The translations under genes were made by a program, and so were the position numbers. Source: Myxococcaceae bacterium (GTDB lineage Bacteria; Myxococcota; Myxococcia; Myxococcales; Myxococcaceae). Taken from it: a stretch of 48,868 nt of DNA. Below, piece after piece: positions 35,507 to 44,454 of the stretch. The notes below the pieces were generated by a model that had not been told where the DNA came from, ran no database searches, and saw only the letters and a program-made list of their open reading frames with translations. The DNA is taken from assembly GCA_016926755.1 (NCBI GenBank), contig JAFGNZ010000193.1, forward strand, positions 1-48,868. The letters are read 5' to 3'. Each line of letters begins with the position of its first letter. Positions within the stretch are counted from its first letter, which is position 1.

Positions 35507-38500
35507 ATGTCCCGACTGCTCGCTCGCGCGGCCCCTCTGCTTGCGTCCCTGATCCTGGCCTGTGGTGAAGAGGAGCCCGGTCCGCCTCTACAGCCCCCCG
35601 TGCTGGATCCCTGCGAGGGGTTGCAGCCGCTGACCCTCAAGGCAGAGCCCACCCGGCTGCGGGTGGCCGGCGCGGTGAACCTCACCGCCACGGGCGGCAG
35701 CGGGCACTACCGCTTCCGCCCCGAGCCGGGCGGCTCCAGCGGTGAGGTGCGCGGGGACCGCTTCATCGCGGGGCCCACGCCGGCCACGGACACGCTGGTG
35801 GTGGAGGACCTCCAGTGCCCGGGCTCCGCGCAGGCCACGGTGGAGGTGGTGGCTGCCTTCGACGTGGCGCCGGCGCGCGCGATGGTGCGCCCGGGCACCT
35901 CCTTCCAGGTGGCCACCGCGGGGCTGCTGGGCAGCGCCGAGTTCACCCTGGTGAGCAGCACGGCGGGCAGCACGCTCAGCAGCTCGGGCGTGTACACCGC
36001 GGGCACGGGCCAGGGCCTGGACCTGCTGCGGGTGCGCGATCTGCGGACGGGAGACGAGGCCCAGCTCGAGTACGAGGTGAGCGCCAGCGCGCGCCTGCGC
36101 GGCGAGCCCACGGCGGTGGCGCTGCCAGCCGGCTCCTCCATTCCGCTGGGGACCACGGGCGGCAGCGATCGGGTGACGTGGACGAAGTTGTCCGGCCCCG
36201 GCACCGTGCTGGCCGGGCGCTTCATGGCCGAGCCGGGCGCCAAGGGCCTGGCGGTGCTGGAGGCGGCGGATCCCTTCACCGGGGACAAGGCCCAGGTCTC
36301 CGTGCGCGTGCTGGACGAGCTGACGCGCCCCACTCAGCCCCATGGGCACATCACGGACGTGGCCACCGTCATCACCGCGGACTTTGACGGGGACGGCTTG
36401 CAGGACGTGGCGGTGGGGCGGCGCGAGAGCGATCTCTACCGGCCGCTCGGGGGCGCGGTGTTCATCTTCAAGGCCGGCGCCGCCGGCCTGTCCGCGCAGC
36501 CCACGTGGGTGCTGACCGGGCAGACGGATACGGCGGCCTTCGGTGACATGCTGGCGGCGGGCGATCTCGACAAGGACGGGAGGGCGGAGCTGGCGGTGGG
36601 CTCTCCCGGCGCGGACATCACGGGCGCCGACTCGGGCGCGGTGTACCTCTACCGCTGGGGCTCCAACGGGCCGGAGCTCATGCGCCCGCCGCTGACGAGC
36701 GTCGCCCGCGGCGGGGCCTTCAGCACGGGCCTGGCCATCGCGGACGTGGATGGGGATGGGGATCTGGATCTCATCGTCGGGGCGCCCACGGGGGACCTGG
36801 CGCCCTCGAGCGCGGTGAACCGCCGCGGCACGGTGGACATCTTCACCCTTACGCCGGGCCAGCCGATCCCGGATCTGCCGGCCATCCGCCTGGGAGGCTC
36901 GGATCTGTCGAGCACGGGCAGCCCCATGGCTCGCAGCAACACGGACCTGGGCCGGGCCGTGGTAGCGGCGGACCTCAACGGGGACGGGCTCGCGGACGTG
37001 GCGGCGTTGAGCAAGGTGTCACGGTACCTGCCGGACGGCACCACGCAGGCCACCGCGCTGGTGGCCGTGTCGGTGCACTTCGCGCGCGCCGAGGGGCTGC
37101 GCTTCCGAGCCACACCGGACGTGTACGTGCTGCCCAGGAATCTGGCGGATGGCACCGAGGGCACCTTCCGCCTCGACTTCGTTCCGGGCGAGGGGAGCCG
37201 GGCGCCGCTGCTGATGGTGCTGGTGGACCGGACGGACTCGCCGAGCGTCACGGGTGGTAACCCCGCGGCCGTGGATGCGGGCGGGGCGCTGCTCTTCGAT
37301 CTGACCGCCTACAAGCCCACGGGAGAGCCCTCGAGCACGCCTGTCCAACTCGCGCGCGATACGGCCTTCGCCCAGATCTACGGTGAGGCGAGGGACATCT
37401 GGGCCGGCCGGAGCTGGGCGGTGACGGATGTGGACGGGCAGCCCGGCCCCGAGCTGGTGCTGGGTGCGCCGAATGCCGCCGCGCCCGGCCCGAGCGGCAC
37501 GCTGCGCCTGGCGGGCCGGGTGCTGGCGTATCCGCTGGCGACGCTCGCCAGGGGCAGCATCATCAACAAGCCGCTGGCGGTGATCCACGGGCAGAACCGC
37601 TCGGACACCTTCGGCGTGGGGCTCGCTCCGTGGAGCGGGCCGGGCGGCGCGGGGCTGGTGGTCTTCTCCGGGCGCGCCTCCTCGGAGGCCGGCGCCTTCG
37701 TCGGCCGCCTGGAGTCCTTCACGCGGCTGGGCGCCTCCCTCACGGATTGGCCCCGGTCCATCAGCCTCGTGTCCGCGAAGCCGGCGGTGGAGCGCTTCGG
37801 CGAGGTGGTGGCGGCGGCGACGGGCGTGGGTGGCCGGGCGCTGGCGCTCGTGGGCTCCCCGGGCTACGCGGGGCCCGGCGGGTCGGCGGACGGGAACGAG
37901 TTCAACGCGGGCCGCGCGTGGGCCTACGACGTGACGCAGGGGACGGCGGGGGCCATGGTGGCGCAGGGGGCCGGCTCGCCGCTGGCTCGCGGGCGCACCG
38001 TGGGGACGGACGTGGCGTTCACGGACTTCAACGGGGATGGGCGCGCCGACCTGGTGATGGGCGCCTCGAGCTTCATCGTCCCGAGCGCTGGCCAGACGGC
38101 GGAGCTCGCCGCGTACGCCTCCACGAAGGCAGAGTGCATCACCACCACGGGCACCTCGAACGGACCGAACGTGGGCGGGCTGCTGGTGTCGCTCGGGCAG
38201 GCGGACGGCACCTTCAAGGAGGCCTACCGGCTGTGGGCGCCGCTGCAGATCCCGGGCTGCACGCCGGAGACGGAGACACGCTGTCGGCGCAGCCAGATCG
38301 GCCGCGGGGTGATTGGCGACTTCGACTTCAACGGCGACGGCCTGGAGGACATCGGCGCGCTGCGAAACAACGGCTTCGAGCTGTTCCTCGGGCACGCGCC
38401 GGAGGATGCCTCGCTGGCGAAGCTGACGATGGCGTGTGACTCCGTCTACTTCACCGAGGGCTCCTCGACGCGCCAGACGTCCGCGCCAGCGGCGCTGGGG

Positions 38501-39223
38501 GACCTGAACGCCGACGGCTGCGACGAGGTGGCCTGGCGCTACACGGAGACGAACCGCTCGGGCATCATCATCCTCTTTGGCCATGATCCGGGTGGCTCGC
38601 GCTGCAAGATGCAGACGACGCCGCGGTGGGTGCGGCTGGCGGGGGACGCTGAGGTGGGCGGCAACTTCCTGGGCCTGGGCGTGGCGACGGCGCGGGCGGG
38701 GAACTTCCTCAATGATGGGAAGGACCGGATCGCCATCAGCGCGACGGCGGTGCCCTTCGACGGGGTGACGCAGCCCGCGGTGCTGCTCTTCGACGCGGCG
38801 GAGCTGACGAGCGGCCTGCCGGGCTCGGGCGAGAAGCTGCGGGGTGCGCTGGGCGACGGGATGGAGCCCGTGACGCTGGTGCACCGCACGCGCGCGGTGA
38901 ACTTCGGGCGGGCGCTAGAGGGGGGCAGGGACCTGACGGGCGACAGCATCCCGGATCTGATCGTGAGCGCGCCGGGTGCCTCGGAGGCCTCCGACGGCGG
39001 GGGCGCGGTGTTCCTCTACGCGGGCGGCGCGAGCTCCACGGGGAGGTTGATGCCATGGCTCACCGTGATTGGCGATACCTCCGAGCGGTCCAACTTCGGG
39101 CAGGACCTCTCGCTCTCGCCGGGTGGTGCGGGCAGCCCGCCGACACTCGTCATCGGCGCGCCGACGAGCTACCGCACGGGCACGCAGAACGGCACGGCCT
39201 TCTCGCTGCCGCTCGGGTTCTGA
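35507..39223 (+). CDS. Large FG-GAP repeat (integrin-like propeller) lipoprotein
   Basis: A 1238-residue protein with a lipoprotein signal (LASLILAC, Cys19) and a CGGAGG-like ribosome-binding site. Residues of about 40-270 form Ig-like beta domains. From about 280 on there are at least eight FG-GAP-type repeats with calcium-loop motifs: DFDGDGLQD, DLDKDGRAE, DVDGDGDLD, DLNGDGLAD, DFNGDGRAD, DFNGDGLED, DLNADGCDE and DLTGDSIPD, several followed by VGAPTG-like turns. These build seven-bladed propellers used for binding partners or carbohydrates. It is the last gene of the DUF1501 cluster and probably the surface-exposed ligand-binding part. The ligand is unknown. Confidence 0.88.
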   Translation: MSRLLARAAPLLASLILACGEEEPGPPLQPPVLDPCEGLQPLTLKAEPTRLRVAGAVNLTATGGSGHYRFRPEPGGSSGEVRGDRFIAGPTPATDTLVVEDLQCPGSAQATVEVVAAFDVAPARAMVRPGTSFQVATAGLLGSAEFTLVSSTAGSTLSSSGVYTAGTGQGLDLLRVRDLRTGDEAQLEYEVSASARLRGEPTAVALPAGSSIPLGTTGGSDRVTWTKLSGPGTVLAGRFMAEPGAKGLAVLEAADPFTGDKAQVSVRVLDELTRPTQPHGHITDVATVITADFDGDGLQDVAVGRRESDLYRPLGGAVFIFKAGAAGLSAQPTWVLTGQTDTAAFGDMLAAGDLDKDGRAELAVGSPGADITGADSGAVYLYRWGSNGPELMRPPLTSVARGGAFSTGLAIADVDGDGDLDLIVGAPTGDLAPSSAVNRRGTVDIFTLTPGQPIPDLPAIRLGGSDLSSTGSPMARSNTDLGRAVVAADLNGDGLADVAALSKVSRYLPDGTTQATALVAVSVHFARAEGLRFRATPDVYVLPRNLADGTEGTFRLDFVPGEGSRAPLLMVLVDRTDSPSVTGGNPAAVDAGGALLFDLTAYKPTGEPSSTPVQLARDTAFAQIYGEARDIWAGRSWAVTDVDGQPGPELVLGAPNAAAPGPSGTLRLAGRVLAYPLATLARGSIINKPLAVIHGQNRSDTFGVGLAPWSGPGGAGLVVFSGRASSEAGAFVGRLESFTRLGASLTDWPRSISLVSAKPAVERFGEVVAAATGVGGRALALVGSPGYAGPGGSADGNEFNAGRAWAYDVTQGTAGAMVAQGAGSPLARGRTVGTDVAFTDFNGDGRADLVMGASSFIVPSAGQTAELAAYASTKAECITTTGTSNGPNVGGLLVSLGQADGTFKEAYRLWAPLQIPGCTPETETRCRRSQIGRGVIGDFDFNGDGLEDIGALRNNGFELFLGHAPEDASLAKLTMACDSVYFTEGSSTRQTSAPAALGDLNADGCDEVAWRYTETNRSGIIILFGHDPGGSRCKMQTTPRWVRLAGDAEVGGNFLGLGVATARAGNFLNDGKDRIAISATAVPFDGVTQPAVLLFDAAELTSGLPGSGEKLRGALGDGMEPVTLVHRTRAVNFGRALEGGRDLTGDSIPDLIVSAPGASEASDGGGAVFLYAGGASSTGRLMPWLTVIGDTSERSNFGQDLSLSPGGAGSPPTLVIGAPTSYRTGTQNGTAFSLPLGF

Positions 39224-39248
39224 GCAGTCACTGCCTCGCGCGAAGCTC

Positions 39249-39277
39249 CTGCGCAGCGACCCCGCTCATCTGCGCAG
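39249..39277. terminator. Possible hairpin at the convergent gene ends
   Basis: Two copies of the palindrome CTGCGCAG, 13 bases apart, can pair as a stem between the FG-GAP gene and the methyltransferase, partly inside the latter's 3' end. No T-run follows on either strand. Confidence 0.22.
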
Positions 39278-40297
39278 CAACAGCCGCTTCACCGCGTGCT
39301 TCACCGGCTTGGGGATGGAGGGGCCCACCACCCGGTTGAGCAACTCCAGCCCCTCTCCCCGCAGCGGCAGCGTGCCTCGGGCCATGTCCGCCAGCAGGTC
39401 TACGTACAGCGCCCACCGTGAATCCCCCCCTACCACGCGCGAGGCGGCCTCCACCCGGGCCCTGGCCTGTCCGACCCGGCGCAGCACGTAGAAGGCTCGC
39501 ACCGAGTGCGGCAGCCAGATGTCATGCACGGCGTGCAGCGCCTGCTCCAGCTCCGGGATGCGCTCCAGCCCGAGTTCCTTGAAGCGCGCCTCCCACCACT
39601 CGGTGTGCGCCCAGATGAGGTGCCCCGAGGCCGGAATGAGCGGCTCGGTCTTCTCGGCCAGCAGGTAGCGAAAGGGCTCGCGCTTCTCGAAGTCCCGTCG
39701 ATTCTCTTCGAACTCCAGCGGGAAGGGCTCGCCGAAGACGCGGTCCCAGCCAAACGCGGGCACCACGAAGAAGAGCAGGCCGTCCTCCCGTGCCACCGCC
39801 ACCGCCGCGCGCAGCGCGCCCTCCAGCTCACGCGGGTGCAGGTGCTCCCAGATGTCCAGCCCGCACACCGTGTCGAAGACGCGCCCACGCGCGGCCAGCG
39901 ATTCGCAGGTGGTCCGCAGATCGCCGAGCACCAGCCGGCCTTTCAGCTCCGGCCAGGCGCGTGCCTCGGCATCCGCGCTGAAGTCCACGCCGGTGACGTC
40001 TACGCCCCGGCGCTGAAGGAACCACAGCATGTCCCCGCGCCCGCACCCCACATCCAGCGCCGAGCGCCCGCCCAGCAGCCGAACCATCCGCGCGACCAGC
40101 CACAGGTGCGGAATCTTCCGTGCGTCGCGCTGGCCGCTGTGCGACTCGAAATACGCCGCGTCGTAGTACCCAGCCGAGAGGATGTTGTCGAGCAGGCTGT
40201 CGTAGTCCTCGAGGCGCTCCACCGCGATGAGCGTCGCCTCCTGCCCCTGGTTGAAGCCCCGGCCATCCGCCAGGTAATGCGTCCGAACCGTTCTCAC
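39266..40297 (-). CDS. Class I SAM-dependent methyltransferase
   Basis: About 343 residues. The SAM-binding motif I is SALDVGCGRGDML, followed by VTGVDFSADA (motif II acidic end) and FDTVCGLDIWEHLHP (motif IV region), then LLFFVVPAFGWDRVFGEP. This resembles methyltransferases found in surface-polysaccharide clusters, but the acceptor is unknown. The frame is open as far as a GTG at 40456, but GTG at 40297 has a GGAGG site six bases upstream and the longer form adds a low-complexity segment without one, so I use the shorter form. It converges on the FG-GAP gene. Confidence 0.85.
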   Translation of the reverse strand: MRTVRTHYLADGRGFNQGQEATLIAVERLEDYDSLLDNILSAGYYDAAYFESHSGQRDARKIPHLWLVARMVRLLGGRSALDVGCGRGDMLWFLQRRGVDVTGVDFSADAEARAWPELKGRLVLGDLRTTCESLAARGRVFDTVCGLDIWEHLHPRELEGALRAAVAVAREDGLLFFVVPAFGWDRVFGEPFPLEFEENRRDFEKREPFRYLLAEKTEPLIPASGHLIWAHTEWWEARFKELGLERIPELEQALHAVHDIWLPHSVRAFYVLRRVGQARARVEAASRVVGGDSRWALYVDLLADMARGTLPLRGEGLELLNRVVGPSIPKPVKHAVKRLLLRR

Positions 40298-40303
40298 CGC
40301 TGG

Positions 40304-40308
40304 CCTCC
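40304..40308 (-). promoter_or_regulatory. Ribosome-binding site deciding the methyltransferase start
   Basis: On the minus strand GGAGG is followed by six bases and then GTG at 40297. The alternative GTG at 40456 has no such site. Confidence 0.6.
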
Positions 40309-40501
40309 ACGACTCCCATGCTGGCAGAGGGGCACCAGTGTTACGAAGGAACTCCTCGGAGGGAAGAGGAAGCGCATAGCGCAGAGTGTGTCCGAGCGGG
40401 CTCGTGCCTGCCGGTTCGCTGGTTGGCTTCGCTCGAGTGCCAGACTGCTGGAGCACCGCAGCGCTGTTGAGGGAGCCCGCTTCCTCGCGCGGACGGGGGC
40501 C

Positions 40502-40808
40502 TCACAGCTTGTAGCCGAGCTTGCGCAGCAGCGCCTTGCGCTCGCGCACGTCATGCTCCTGCTCCACCCCGAGTGGCGGCTCGCCATCCACGACGCCCAG
40601 GATGCCGCGTCCCTGCTCCGTCCGGGCGATGATCACCTCGACGGGGTTGGAGGTGGCGCAGAAGATGCGGCACACCTCGGGGACCTGCTTGAGCGGAGTC
40701 AGCACGTTCAGAGCTCCGGACGAGCCGGGCCCCGGACGCCTCGCAGAAGGCCAGGCCGAACTCGAGATGAGGCGAGGTGCCCACAAGCGCCTCGTAGATG
40801 CTTGTGGG
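40502..40808 (-). pseudogene. Remnant of an adenosine-specific kinase family gene (PF04008)
   Basis: Two parts of one small conserved protein remain. The 5' part reads YEALVGTSPHLEFGLAFCEA followed by SGARLVR. At about 40715 the frame changes and the 3' part reads ALNVLTPLKQVPEVCRIFCA, TSNPVEVIIARTEQGRGILG and, at its end, RKALLRKLGYKL before a TGA. In intact members these are separated by a segment of roughly 35 residues that includes GAGHxFI; this is missing, as is the usual N-terminus. The gene is thus internally deleted, frameshifted and 5'-truncated, and its upstream side abuts the promoter region of the divergent lipoprotein gene. The family name is historical; the true role is unclear. 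The alignment is from memory. Confidence 0.75.
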
Positions 40809-40849
40809 CTATCATCGTGTCTCCACTTCTTCACGGGAGGAGCCCCCCC

Positions 40850-41614
40850 ATGCAAAGAGTCCTCGCTTTCCTCGTCGCGGTCTTCCTGGTCGGGTGCGGT
40901 GCGGAGGCGCCTGAGCTTCCACCCAAGGAGTCGATGACCATCGACTTCAAGAGCCTGGACAGCAGCAGCCAGGGCCTCCAGCCGGGCCAGCAGAGCGTCG
41001 ATCCGGGGGCCAGGACGCACTGGACCCAGGCGGCGCTGCGGGTGGGAATCCTCAACCTCTGGGTGGGCGTGGGCCTTGCCCCGCACGTGGCGGTGTTCCA
41101 CGCGGCGCACTCCCAGGCGGCCAAGGCCCAGGGTGATGAGTGGGTGTGGACCTACTCCGTCAAGAACGGCACGGTCGACGCCACCGCCACGCTCACGGCG
41201 CGCATGGATGGGAAGGCCTCGGTGTGGCAGATGCGCATCGACGGGAAGGTCGGCGCCGAGCAGCTCTCGGACTTCCTCTGGTACGAGGGGCGGTACGAGG
41301 TCTCCACCGGGTACTGGCAGCTCTACAACCTGGAGGGCAAGCACATCCGCATCGACTGGGAGCTCAACAGCCCGACCGACAAGGAGCTGAAGTTCACCGA
41401 CAACACGGGCGGCGCCGAGGACGGCAACTTCCTCACCTACAAGCTCGCCGGTGACCAGGCGAGCGTCTCCTACGACTTCAAGTCGAACAAGAAGGCCGAC
41501 ATCTCCTGGAGCGTCTCCAGCAAGGCGGGCTCCATCCTCGCGGCCGACTTCGCGGGGCACGAGAACCAGAAGGCGTGCTGGGACTCGCAGCTCTTCGACG
41601 TGCAGTGCCAGTAG
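40850..41614 (+). CDS. Lipoprotein of unknown function
   Basis: A 254-residue protein with a lipoprotein signal (FLVAVFLVGC, Cys16) and a strong GGGAGGAG ribosome-binding site. The mature part is rich in beta segments with alternating polar residues (EWVWTYSVKNGTVDATATLTARMDG, GKHIRIDWELNS, ASVSYDFKSNKKADISWSVSS), consistent with a beta-sandwich or lipocalin-like fold. Two cysteines near the end (KACWDSQLFDVQCQ) could form a disulfide. I recognise no family or catalytic motif. It is transcribed away from the adenosine-specific-kinase remnant. Confidence 0.75.
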   Translation: MQRVLAFLVAVFLVGCGAEAPELPPKESMTIDFKSLDSSSQGLQPGQQSVDPGARTHWTQAALRVGILNLWVGVGLAPHVAVFHAAHSQAAKAQGDEWVWTYSVKNGTVDATATLTARMDGKASVWQMRIDGKVGAEQLSDFLWYEGRYEVSTGYWQLYNLEGKHIRIDWELNSPTDKELKFTDNTGGAEDGNFLTYKLAGDQASVSYDFKSNKKADISWSVSSKAGSILAADFAGHENQKACWDSQLFDVQCQ

Positions 41615-41660
41615 GGCACGGCTGGAGGCCCCAGCTCGAGCGCGGTCTTCGAGTCCTCGC

Positions 41661-42302
41661 TCAGAACGCCCAGCCCACGCCGAGCGTCATGCGCGGAGAG
41701 AGAGACAACGTGCGCTGGTCAGGGAGGGCTCCCGACTGGAGCCCTCCCGAGAGCGTCCTCGCGCGAAAGTGCGTATTGCGGCCGCCGAGCACCGCGAGCC
41801 CCAGGCCCACCTGCACGGACAGGCCCGGGGCCAGGATGGCGGTATAGCCCGCGCGCACGCTTCCTCCGTACTGAAGCGTGCGCCAGCCCGACTCGAGCGG
41901 GACAAAACCTCCCTCCGGCGCCGAGACATCCGTCACCGTCGTGTGGTGGAGGACCGAGAGTTCGACGTGCGGCCCCACCCAGAAGCCCTCGGGCGCACGG
42001 CCTGCGACGTAGAAATGCACTCCCGGATCCACCCCAACGCTCCAGCGGTTCGTCGAGAACTCCGTTTCGAATTCGGCGTATTGACTGTCATCGAGGTACA
42101 CCGAGGCCTGCACCGTCCCCTGGAGCGCCAGGTGCGTGCCCACCGCGTGTTCCACGCTCGCGGCCACCGAGCCCGTAGAGCCATACACCGGTTGGGCCAG
42201 CACCAGCGTCCGCCGCTCCTCCTTCGGCTCGTCGGCCCGGCCCGTGCCCGGCGCCACCATCAGCACTCCCCCTGCGACAAGAATCCCCCAGTGCATCCGC
42301 AT
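41661..42302 (-). CDS. Outer-membrane beta-barrel protein
   Basis: A 213-residue protein with a signal peptide (ILVAGGVLMVAPGTGRA) and alternating hydrophobic/polar strands typical of small barrels (GSVAASVEHAVGTHLALQGTV, GFWVGPHVELSVLHH, YGGSVRAGYTAILAPGLSVQ). It ends in Phe (MTLGVGWAF), the usual recognition signal for BAM-dependent insertion. The start has a GGGAGG site six to eight bases upstream. The length is right for an eight- to ten-stranded barrel. Transport specificity is unknown. It is convergent with the preceding lipoprotein gene. Confidence 0.82.
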   Translation of the reverse strand: MRMHWGILVAGGVLMVAPGTGRADEPKEERRTLVLAQPVYGSTGSVAASVEHAVGTHLALQGTVQASVYLDDSQYAEFETEFSTNRWSVGVDPGVHFYVAGRAPEGFWVGPHVELSVLHHTTVTDVSAPEGGFVPLESGWRTLQYGGSVRAGYTAILAPGLSVQVGLGLAVLGGRNTHFRARTLSGGLQSGALPDQRTLSLSPRMTLGVGWAF

Positions 42303-42670
42303 CGTATTGCCTCCCTTTCGCCGGCCGGCCCACGGCCTGCCGCGGAGATTGCAGCGCGCATGCCACGCGGCGCCTCAGAGCGAGCGCGAAGGAACATCAG
42401 GGCCGGGACTGACAAATTGGCTCACGCTCCGCGAGAGCCCGCAGGACACTCTGTCCTCCGCCCAGGGCGGCGCGAGCCTGGTGGGTCCGCTGGATGGCCT
42501 CCGCGAAGGCCGGACGGGGCCAGATCGTCCGCAAGCTGTTCGAAAGGACATATCCCTCGCACCAGACTTGCGGGAGGCTCCTCTTGCGTGCTCGAGGGTG
42601 AGCGCGGTCACGCGGGCGTGTCCGGTGATCGGGCCGGCTGCGACACGCCTCTGCTGAAGGATGGTGGCCC
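42303..42670. other. Non-coding stretch upstream of the DoxX-like gene
   Basis: This 368-base interval separates the barrel gene from the divergent membrane gene. I find no convincing gene on either strand. It holds a short inverted repeat AGGACA-CTC-TGTCCT at 42443-42457 and no clear sigma-70 promoter. Both flanking promoters must lie here. Confidence 0.5.
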
Positions 42671-43177
42671 ATGAGAGGCCTTCGAGCCCTGTACGAAAGG
42701 ACGGATGCGCGTGTTGCGGGCTTCATGGCGCGCTACGGCATCGTCCTGTTGCGGATCAACCTTGGCATCGTGTTCTTCTGGTTTGGCGCGCTCAAGTTCT
42801 TCCCGGGACTGAGCCCGGCGCAGGACCTGGCCACGCGCACGATCCACGTGTTGACGCTAGGCCTCATGGCGCCGAGCGTGTCCATTCCCATTCTGGCGAC
42901 GTGGGAATGCTTGATAGGGCTTGGTTTGATCTTTGGCGTGTTCATGCGCGCCACGTTGCTGTTGCTGTTTCTGCAGATGCTGGGCACCGTCACGCCGATC
43001 TTCTTCTTCCCTGGCGAGATCTTCACGGCCATCCCGTACGGGCTCACCCTGGAAGGGCAGTACATCGTCAAGAACCTGGTGCTGATCAGTGCCGGCCTCG
43101 TGATCGGCGCCACGGTGCGAGGTGGCGCTTGGGTGGCCGAGCCGGAGAACGGCCTCGCGAGCGCATCCTCTCCGTAA
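42671..43177 (+). CDS. DoxX/DUF417-like inner-membrane protein
   Basis: A 168-residue protein with about four membrane helices. The segment [26 protein letters not shown], an Arg in the first helix followed by WxGxLKF-like residues, matches the DUF417/DoxX family, which includes RclC, linked to reactive-chlorine resistance. Later helices include [21 protein letters not shown] and a proline-containing loop [21 protein letters not shown]. Family members are thought to act in quinone or redox homeostasis; a link to the transhydrogenase operon downstream is possible, but that operon has its own promoter. Confidence 0.75.
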   Translation: MRGLRALYERTDARVAGFMARYGIVLLRINLGIVFFWFGALKFFPGLSPAQDLATRTIHVLTLGLMAPSVSIPILATWECLIGLGLIFGVFMRATLLLLFLQMLGTVTPIFFFPGEIFTAIPYGLTLEGQYIVKNLVLISAGLVIGATVRGGAWVAEPENGLASASSP

Positions 43178-43183
43178 AGGACA

Positions 43184-43212
43184 TTGACGCAGCGCTTCTC
43201 TGTTGGGATAAT
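43184..43212 (+). promoter_or_regulatory. Sigma-70-type promoter of the pnt operon
   Basis: TTGACG at 43184-43189 and GATAAT at 43207-43212 are separated by 17 bases, within an A/T-rich patch unusual for this window, about 100 bases upstream of pntAA. The fit to the housekeeping consensus is good (5/6 and 5/6). Confidence 0.6.
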
Positions 43213-43317
43213 GACACCTATAGATTTTTCTTCTTGAGGCTCACTTGCAGGACTCGGGACGGCCGGTGGCCGCGGGCCCTGGTTGTCCACGGGCCGAAGA
43301 ACCAGCGCAGAGGAACG

Positions 43318-44454
43318 ATGAAGCTTGGGATCCCCAAGGAGACGGCGCCGCACGAGCGGCGTGTGGCGCTCGTCCCCGAGACCGTCAAGAAGCTCGCCAC
43401 GAAGAAGATCGAGGTGGTCGTCCAGAGCGGTGCGGGCGAGGCCTCGTCATTCCTCGATGAGGAGTACCGCGCCGCCGGCGCACAGATCGTGGGCTCGTTC
43501 GAGGAGGTCGCCGCGGCCGCCGACACGATCATCAAGGTGTGCCGGCCTTTCCCCGAGGAGCTCGCGAAGCTCGGGGACGGCGCCGCGCTCGTCACGCTGC
43601 TCTACGCGCTCTCGAGCGCGGACTACGTGAAGCAGCTCGCCTCGAAGCGACTCCTCTCCATCGCCCTCGAGCTCATCCCCCGGACCACGCTCGCGCAGGC
43701 GATGGACGTGCTCTCGTCGCAGGCCAGCCTGGCCGGATACTGGGCGGTGGTCGCCGCGGCAGCGCGGCTCCCGAAGATCTTCCCGATGCTCATGACCGCC
43801 GCCGGCACGATCACGCCCGCCCGGGTCCTCGTCATGGGCGCGGGCGTCGCCGGCCTCCAGGCGATCGGCACCGCCAAGCGCCTGGGCGCCGTGGTCGAGG
43901 CCACCGACGTCCGCCCCGAGACAAAGGAGCAGGTCGAGTCCCTCGGCGGCAGGTTCCTGCAGGTGCAGGGCGTCGAGCTCAAGCAGGGCACGGGCGGCTA
44001 CGCGGCCGAGCAGAGCGAGGAGTACAAGCGGAAGCAGGCCGAGCTGATCTCGAGCGCCATCTCGAGGGCGGACGTCGTGATCACCACCGCCCTCATCCCT
44101 GGCCGGAGGGCGCCGATCCTGGTGACTGGCGCGCAGGTCCAGTCGATGCGCCCCGGCTCGGTGATCGTGGATCTGGCGGCGGAGCAGGGCGGGAACGTGG
44201 AGGGTTGCGTCCCGGGCGAGGACGCCGTCCGCCAGGGCGTGACGATCATCGGCCCGGTGAGCGCGCCCAGCCGGGTGGCGTTCCATGCGAGCCAGGCCTT
44301 CTCTCGCAACATCGAGAAGCTCTTGCTCCACGTCACGGCCGACGGGCGCTGGAACCTGGACCTGGACAAGGACGAGATCGCGAAGGGATGCGTGGTGACC
44401 CGGGAAGGGCTGATCGTGCATCCCAAGCTCAAGGAAGCGGCGGAGGCGAAGTAA
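43318..44454 (+). CDS. pntAA: NAD(P) transhydrogenase alpha subunit, part 1 (NAD-binding domain I)
   Basis: A 378-residue soluble NAD(H)-binding component of proton-translocating transhydrogenase. It starts MKLGIPKETAPHERRVALVP, as in the alanine dehydrogenase/PNT family, and has the nucleotide-binding VLVMGAGVAGLQAIGTAKRL with an acidic end to the next strand (EATDVRPE). The length and the stop before any membrane helix show the three-subunit form typical of Rhodospirillum-type enzymes. It passes hydride between NADH and NADP+ together with PntB, driven by the proton gradient. A ribosome-binding site AGAGG precedes the ATG. Its stop overlaps the next start as TAATG. Confidence 0.96.
   Translation: MKLGIPKETAPHERRVALVPETVKKLATKKIEVVVQSGAGEASSFLDEEYRAAGAQIVGSFEEVAAAADTIIKVCRPFPEELAKLGDGAALVTLLYALSSADYVKQLASKRLLSIALELIPRTTLAQAMDVLSSQASLAGYWAVVAAAARLPKIFPMLMTAAGTITPARVLVMGAGVAGLQAIGTAKRLGAVVEATDVRPETKEQVESLGGRFLQVQGVELKQGTGGYAAEQSEEYKRKQAELISSAISRADVVITTALIPGRRAPILVTGAQVQSMRPGSVIVDLAAEQGGNVEGCVPGEDAVRQGVTIIGPVSAPSRVAFHASQAFSRNIEKLLLHVTADGRWNLDLDKDEIAKGCVVTREGLIVHPKLKEAAEAK

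Noticed and set aside
40298-40456. N-terminal extension of the methyltransferase to GTG at 40456
   Set aside because: There is no ribosome-binding site and no conserved sequence in the extension, while GTG at 40297 has a well-spaced GGAGG.
42397-42726. Minus-strand frame of 109 codons upstream of the DoxX-like gene
   Set aside because: It overlaps the well-supported membrane gene start, lacks a ribosome-binding site and shows no family resemblance.
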